Below the pieces are notes generated by a model. It ran no database searches, was not told the origin of the DNA, and was given only the letters and a program-made list of their open reading frames with translations. This document shows positions 41,876-45,090 of a DNA stretch of 45,090 bases, piece after piece. The stretch's first letter is position 1. Each line of letters begins with the position of its first letter. Made by a program: the position numbers and the translations under genes. Origin of the DNA: Vicinamibacteria bacterium (GTDB lineage Bacteria > Acidobacteriota > Vicinamibacteria > Fen-336); assembly GCA_025994075.1 (NCBI GenBank), contig JAMQGV010000015.1:1-45090 (forward strand), written 5' to 3'.

Positions 41876-41888
41876 GCGGAAACCGCTG
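41874..41888. promoter_or_regulatory. Inverted repeat overlapping the -24 element
   Basis: CAGCGG and CCGCTG, six-base perfect arms three bases apart, run into the TGG of the sigma-54 -24 box. Binding here would be expected to block sigma-54, so a repressor site is possible; chance cannot be excluded. Confidence 0.4.
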
Positions 41889-41923
41889 TTTTCGGGGGAC
41901 TTCCGCCAGTTTTCGTACGCTCC

Positions 41924-41952
41924 CGGACGAACCGCCGTCCGGTTTCGGACGG
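41924..41952. promoter_or_regulatory. Candidate upstream activator sites (three CGGACG/CGTCCG half-sites)
   Basis: CGGACG (41924-41929), CGTCCG (41936-41941) and CGGACG (41946-41951). The last two are the core of a perfect dyad, CCGTCCG-4-CGGACGG (41935-41952). They lie roughly 75-105 bases upstream of the expected start of sigma-54 transcription, the normal distance for NtrC-type activator binding. No T run follows, so it does not look like a terminator of the upstream gene. Confidence 0.55.
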
Positions 41953-41955
41953 TCG

Positions 41956-42702
41956 CTACTTCGCGCGCTCGAGCAGCCGCCTCGAGATCCAGATCGTGCG
42001 GTGGGTCGCCGTCCAGAACGTGCCGAGGGCGATGGCGCCGAGCACCCACAGCGACGGCGTGCCCCGCGGCCAGCCGAAGCGCTCCGAGAGCGCGGTGTCG
42101 GAGAGGCACACGAGACAGGTCAGCACCAGCCGCTCCGCCCGCTGCATCAGCCCTTCCTTGCACAGCACGCCCAGCGACTCGCCGCGCGCCCGCGCGTAGC
42201 TGACGAGCAGCGAGCCCGCGAGGGCCGCCGCGGCGACCAGCGCCCCGTGCTCGAAGCGGTCCCGCAGGAACCAGACGAAGCCGAGCAGGCAGAACACCTC
42301 GACGAAGCGGTCGAGGGTGGAGTCGATGAACTTGCCGTAGTCGGAGTCGAGCTTGCGGGCGCGGGCGATGCGGCCGTCGAGGATGTCGCAGACGCCGCCC
42401 GCGGCGATCGCCCAGCCGCCGGCCTCGAGGTGGCCGAGGCCGATGCAGACGCCGGACACTGCGCCGAAGAACAGGCCGGCGAAGTTGAAGACGTCGGGCG
42501 TCGCGCCCAGCGCGAGGAACAGCCGCTCGATCGGCCCGATCACCCACATGAACCAGTGGACGAGGAAGTTGCCCGCGCCGCCGGCGAACTGGGTGTTCTT
42601 CTTCGTGGCGTCCGCGTCGCGGCCGGCGCCCAGCAGCGCGAAGACCGCCATCGACGCGAACGCCGCACCGAGGATGGCGAGCAGGACCTGCAAGCTGTTC
42701 AT
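41956..42702 (-). CDS. CDP-alcohol phosphatidyltransferase family membrane protein
   Basis: 248 residues, about six hydrophobic segments. The full catalytic motif DG-x2-AR-x8-G-x3-D-x3-D is present (Asp109-Gly110 to Asp127 and Asp131). Such enzymes transfer a phospho-alcohol between CDP and a lipid or polyol to make phospholipids. A long N-terminal section (~1-65) precedes the usual core. Start ATG at 42702 has GGGGGAG upstream and begins right after the stop of the nucleotidyltransferase-like gene. Last gene of the lipid cluster; head group unknown. Confidence 0.92.
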   Translation of the reverse strand: MNSLQVLLAILGAAFASMAVFALLGAGRDADATKKNTQFAGGAGNFLVHWFMWVIGPIERLFLALGATPDVFNFAGLFFGAVSGVCIGLGHLEAGGWAIAAGGVCDILDGRIARARKLDSDYGKFIDSTLDRFVEVFCLLGFVWFLRDRFEHGALVAAAALAGSLLVSYARARGESLGVLCKEGLMQRAERLVLTCLVCLSDTALSERFGWPRGTPSLWVLGAIALGTFWTATHRTIWISRRLLERAK

Positions 42703-43674
42703 CTAGCGTCTCCCCCTGGAGTCCTTGTCGGCGAGATAGCGCAGCACCCGGGGCCACAGGAACACGAGCGGCCAGCGCCGCTCGCGCGGCGAGAGCTCGA
42801 TCGGCTGCCCGGTGTGGCGCTCGGCCTTGCGCACGATGTAGTCGAGCCAGTCGTCGAAGGTGACCACGTACTTGGCCCAGCGCAACGTGGCCCGCAGCCG
42901 CGAGCGCTGGAAGAAGGCCCACAGCCGCAGCCGCTCGCCGAGCCCGGCCGGCGCGGCGAGTTCGTAGCAGCCCGGCGCCATCGCCTTCAGCCGGTTCTCG
43001 GAAGCCCACTCCGCGAGCACCGGCTCGAAGGCGGCGACCTGCTGCGCGCGCTGCGCCTCCCACAGCCGCTCGGCGCGTCCCGCGGGCTCGGGCCGGATCT
43101 CGAAGCCCATCGAGACGCGCAGCGCCGTGCGGCAGAACTCGTCGGCGTCGAAGCACCCGGGCAGCCAGGGGCGGACCCACGACAGCGTGATCCTCCGGGC
43201 CTCCGCCAGCGCCTCGAGCGCGGATCGCCGCGCGCTCTCGTCGGCCGCGTGGACGATCGAGGCCGGCTGGAAGAGGCGTCCCGCGCAGAAGTGGTCGCGG
43301 CGGCCCGGGCCCGTCTCGCGCCGGAACGCCGCCTCCGCGATGACGGCGCACTTCGCGGTCCGCGCGCCCGCACTGATTCGAACCTGGTTCGGGGCCAGCA
43401 CGCCGTTGATCGCGGCTGCCAGGCGCGGGCTGCCCCGGTAGGCGCCTGACCGCGCCAGTGCCTCGTAGAACGCGCGGTACTCCGAGACCACCACGAAGAA
43501 GTCGAACCCGCTGTGGGCGTCGGTCGGCGTGCCCGTGCGGCGCGACCCGAAGAAGATCACGGATCGCACCGCGGCGCCCCCCGCGCCGGCGACCGCATCG
43601 GCCAGCTCGCGCGCCTCCGGGGCCAGCGCGGCCTCGAGGGCGTCGGCGCGCACGCGATCGTCGACGGCGCCCAT
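42703..43674 (-). CDS. Nucleotidyltransferase-like protein, possibly degenerate
   Basis: 323 residues, soluble. Near the N-terminus FFGSRRTG (Gly43-Ser44) followed by SGFDFFVVV resembles a nucleotidyltransferase GS...DxD motif, but the second Asp is Phe60, leaving only Asp58. The rest (~100-323) is helical with many Arg and Trp and not recognised. It sits between PlsC and the CDP-alcohol transferase with 7-base and zero-base gaps, so a role in lipid head-group assembly is likely by context. It could be an inactive scaffold or use a different acidic residue. Confidence 0.75.
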   Translation of the reverse strand: MGAVDDRVRADALEAALAPEARELADAVAGAGGAAVRSVIFFGSRRTGTPTDAHSGFDFFVVVSEYRAFYEALARSGAYRGSPRLAAAINGVLAPNQVRISAGARTAKCAVIAEAAFRRETGPGRRDHFCAGRLFQPASIVHAADESARRSALEALAEARRITLSWVRPWLPGCFDADEFCRTALRVSMGFEIRPEPAGRAERLWEAQRAQQVAAFEPVLAEWASENRLKAMAPGCYELAAPAGLGERLRLWAFFQRSRLRATLRWAKYVVTFDDWLDYIVRKAERHTGQPIELSPRERRWPLVFLWPRVLRYLADKDSRGRR

Positions 43675-43681
43675 CGCGACC

Positions 43682-44509
43682 CTAGGCCGGGAGCGACTCG
43701 CCCGCGGGCGCTTCGCCCTCCGCCTGCTGCGCCCGCATCCGCGCGAGGTGCTCGCGCATCCGCCGCTCGATGTCCTCGACGAAGGCGGGCAGCGCCTCGG
43801 GGTCGGCGGGCGTGGTCAACACGCCCACGACCTCGGTTCGCCCGCGCAGGTGGTGGACGTTCTCCACGAAGTCGACGAAGGTGCGCGCCTTCGCGAAGCC
43901 GTCGGTGACGACCAGCGTCACGGGCGAGCCCGGCTGCTGCCGCAGGATCGCCATCAGCCCGCCGGTGCGGAACGCCCCGAGGCCGCCGTCGCGGGTGCGG
44001 TGCCCCTCCGGGTAGATCGCGAAGGTGCGCTCCTGGGTGGCGGCCAGGCGCCCGAGCAGATCGACCGCGCCCTTCGCGTCGCGCTTCGGGTCCACCAGCG
44101 GCGCTTCCGCGAGCCAGATCCCGCCGCCGACCATCGGCACGTACCAGCGGCCGTAGAGGGCGCGGGCGATGAACCCGGGGATCCAGGGGTCGACCATCAG
44201 GCTCAGCGCCGGGATGTCGAGCAGCGACTGGTGGTTCATCACGACGAGCCCGCGGCCGCGGGTGTCCACCCGGCCCACGCGGGTGAAGCGGGCGCCGCCA
44301 AACCGCAGGAAGAAGAAGATGCCCCTGCAGATGAAGCGGAAGTACCAGGCCGCGATGCGCGGGCGCCAGCCCGGGACCAGCGCGGAGAGCGGGATCGCCA
44401 CCAGGTACATGAGCGGCCCGCAGGGGATCGCCATCCACAGCAGCACGAGCAGGAACGAGAGCGCCGAGCGGGCCTGGCGCAGGCGCTCCGCGAGCGACAC
44501 GCCCCTCAC
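43682..44509 (-). CDS. 1-acyl-glycerol-3-phosphate acyltransferase family protein (PlsC)
   Basis: 275 residues. Two N-terminal hydrophobic segments (~17-45, 55-70) precede the acyltransferase domain with motif NHQSLLD (His93, Asp98), the substrate motif around EGHRTRDG (168-175) and a proline-containing VTLVVTDG stretch. It would add a second acyl chain to lysophosphatidate or a related acceptor at the membrane. GTG at 44509 overlaps the kinase gene stop by four bases (GTGA). Confidence 0.9.
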   Translation of the reverse strand: MRGVSLAERLRQARSALSFLLVLLWMAIPCGPLMYLVAIPLSALVPGWRPRIAAWYFRFICRGIFFFLRFGGARFTRVGRVDTRGRGLVVMNHQSLLDIPALSLMVDPWIPGFIARALYGRWYVPMVGGGIWLAEAPLVDPKRDAKGAVDLLGRLAATQERTFAIYPEGHRTRDGGLGAFRTGGLMAILRQQPGSPVTLVVTDGFAKARTFVDFVENVHHLRGRTEVVGVLTTPADPEALPAFVEDIERRMREHLARMRAQQAEGEAPAGESLPA

Positions 44510-45090
44510 GGCACCAGCACCTCGAGTGCGCCCTTCTCCACCGCCACGTCGAGCACGTTCGAGCTCGCCCGGTTCCACTCGCCGTCGGTCTCGTACGTCG
44601 GCGGCGTCTCGAACCGCAGCCGCAGCCGGGCCGGCTGCGACATCAGCACGTCGTGAGCCTGCTCGTGGGTCCCGCGCAGCAGCTTTCCCATCAGCGACAG
44701 CCGCCGACCGAGGCCCATGTTCCGGAACGCGACCGAGTCGAGGCGGCCGTCGCCGAGGTCGGCGCGCGGCGCGATGCGGAAGGTGCCGCCGAACACGCGG
44801 GCGTTGGCGACGATCAGCATCAGCAGGTCGTGCGCCTCCTCCGGACCGTCGTCGGCAGTGATCCAGACCCGGAAGCCCGGGAAGTTGCGGAGCTGGCGCA
44901 GCGCGCAGTACAGGTACAGCAGGTCGCCCTGGAGGCGGGTGACCGTCCACGAGTCCTCGAGCACCGCGACGTCGAAGCCGAAGCCGAGCACGTTGAGGAA
45001 GCGCTTGCCCTCGACCACGCCGACGTCGATCCGCCGGGTGCGGCCTGCGGCCAGCACGTGCAGGCTCTGCCGCAGGTCCTTGCCGGGGAT
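44506..45090 (-). CDS. Diacylglycerol/lipid kinase family protein (N-terminus outside window)
   Basis: C-terminal 195 residues of a DagK/YegS-type lipid kinase; the frame is open to the window edge, so the start is beyond 45090. Visible are a segment like the post-GTGNDF helix (DLRQSLHVLAAG), the beta-strand RRIDVG, LNVLGFGFDVAV, and the late RADLGDGRLD followed by the C-terminal beta-sandwich. It phosphorylates a lipid such as diacylglycerol to feed the PlsC and CDP-alcohol steps encoded next. Sphingoid or ceramide substrates are possible. Confidence 0.88.
   Translation of the reverse strand: MPGKDLRQSLHVLAAGRTRRIDVGVVEGKRFLNVLGFGFDVAVLEDSWTVTRLQGDLLYLYCALRQLRNFPGFRVWITADDGPEEAHDLLMLIVANARVFGGTFRIAPRADLGDGRLDSVAFRNMGLGRRLSLMGKLLRGTHEQAHDVLMSQPARLRLRFETPPTYETDGEWNRASSNVLDVAVEKGALEVLVP

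Noticed and set aside
1..45090. tRNA, rRNA, CRISPR arrays, insertion sequences, prophage or integrase genes
   Set aside because: None recognised on either strand. Composition is even and every large frame fits the host style, so there is no sign of recent transfer.

Overview
The window is a gene-dense, very GC-rich bacterial chromosome segment holding 41 protein-coding genes, two of them cut by the window ends. There are no tRNA or rRNA genes, insertion sequences, phage genes or CRISPR arrays that I can see. Several features together suggest an Acidobacteriota-like organism: GC-rich codon use, a fused formiminotransferase-cyclodeaminase, a DUF1820 gene, repeated MacB/FtsX-type exporters, a P1-family peptidase and many non-SD start sites. 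The phylum is an inference; Myxococcota, Gemmatimonadota or another GC-rich soil or sediment lineage is possible.

Layout. 1-2817: a truncated Rad50/SbcC-like ATPase with a zinc hook, divergent from a HEAT-repeat protein. 2827-5721 (minus): ABC-2 exporter genes coupled to a RarD/EamA permease. 5800-11333: a secreted P1 (DmpA-type) peptidase, a membrane-bound di-iron hydroxylase, a large secreted propeller/esterase-like fusion and a receiver-like/PilZ protein. 11526-16329 (plus): a cyclic-nucleotide-binding-domain protein followed by an AttE/AttF/AttH-like exporter with a lipocalin-like lipoprotein. 16340-19026 (plus): a TetR regulator with a clear operator-promoter, an alpha/beta hydrolase and a secreted PHP-domain protein. 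19037-24447 (minus): a MacB-like ABC exporter (ATPase and two permeases), an NAD(P)-binding protein, MutM and an HD-domain protein.

24448-27409 (plus): a gene-free stretch with a strong intrinsic terminator leads into a tightly packed BtpA - PfkB kinase - PsuG cassette, probably for pseudouridine or a related C-nucleoside. 27386-31491 (minus): a five-gene, mostly start/stop-overlapping operon headed by an Lrp regulator and running through an esterase/TPR protein, two unknown proteins and a YkgJ cysteine-cluster protein. The Lrp gene is divergent from a PLP-dependent Cys/Met-metabolism enzyme, which is followed by DUF1820 and ftcD. 34757-41843 (minus): a six-gene unit of membrane-fusion protein, ABC ATPase, two permeases, sigma-54 response regulator and histidine kinase, preceded by a near-consensus sigma-54 promoter with inverted repeats upstream. 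41956-45090 (minus): a lipid cluster of diacylglycerol-kinase family protein (cut), PlsC acyltransferase, a nucleotidyltransferase-like protein and a CDP-alcohol phosphatidyltransferase.

Regulation. Many start codons sit 6-10 bases downstream of a TAnnnT hexamer with no Shine-Dalgarno sequence, which suggests that leaderless transcription is common. The strongest regulatory inference is that the MacAB-like operon at 34757-41843 encodes the enhancer-binding protein that would activate its own sigma-54 promoter. The strongest candidates for new biology are the BtpA-PfkB-PsuG cassette, the Lrp-headed operon, the propeller/pseudo-esterase fusion and the lipid cluster.
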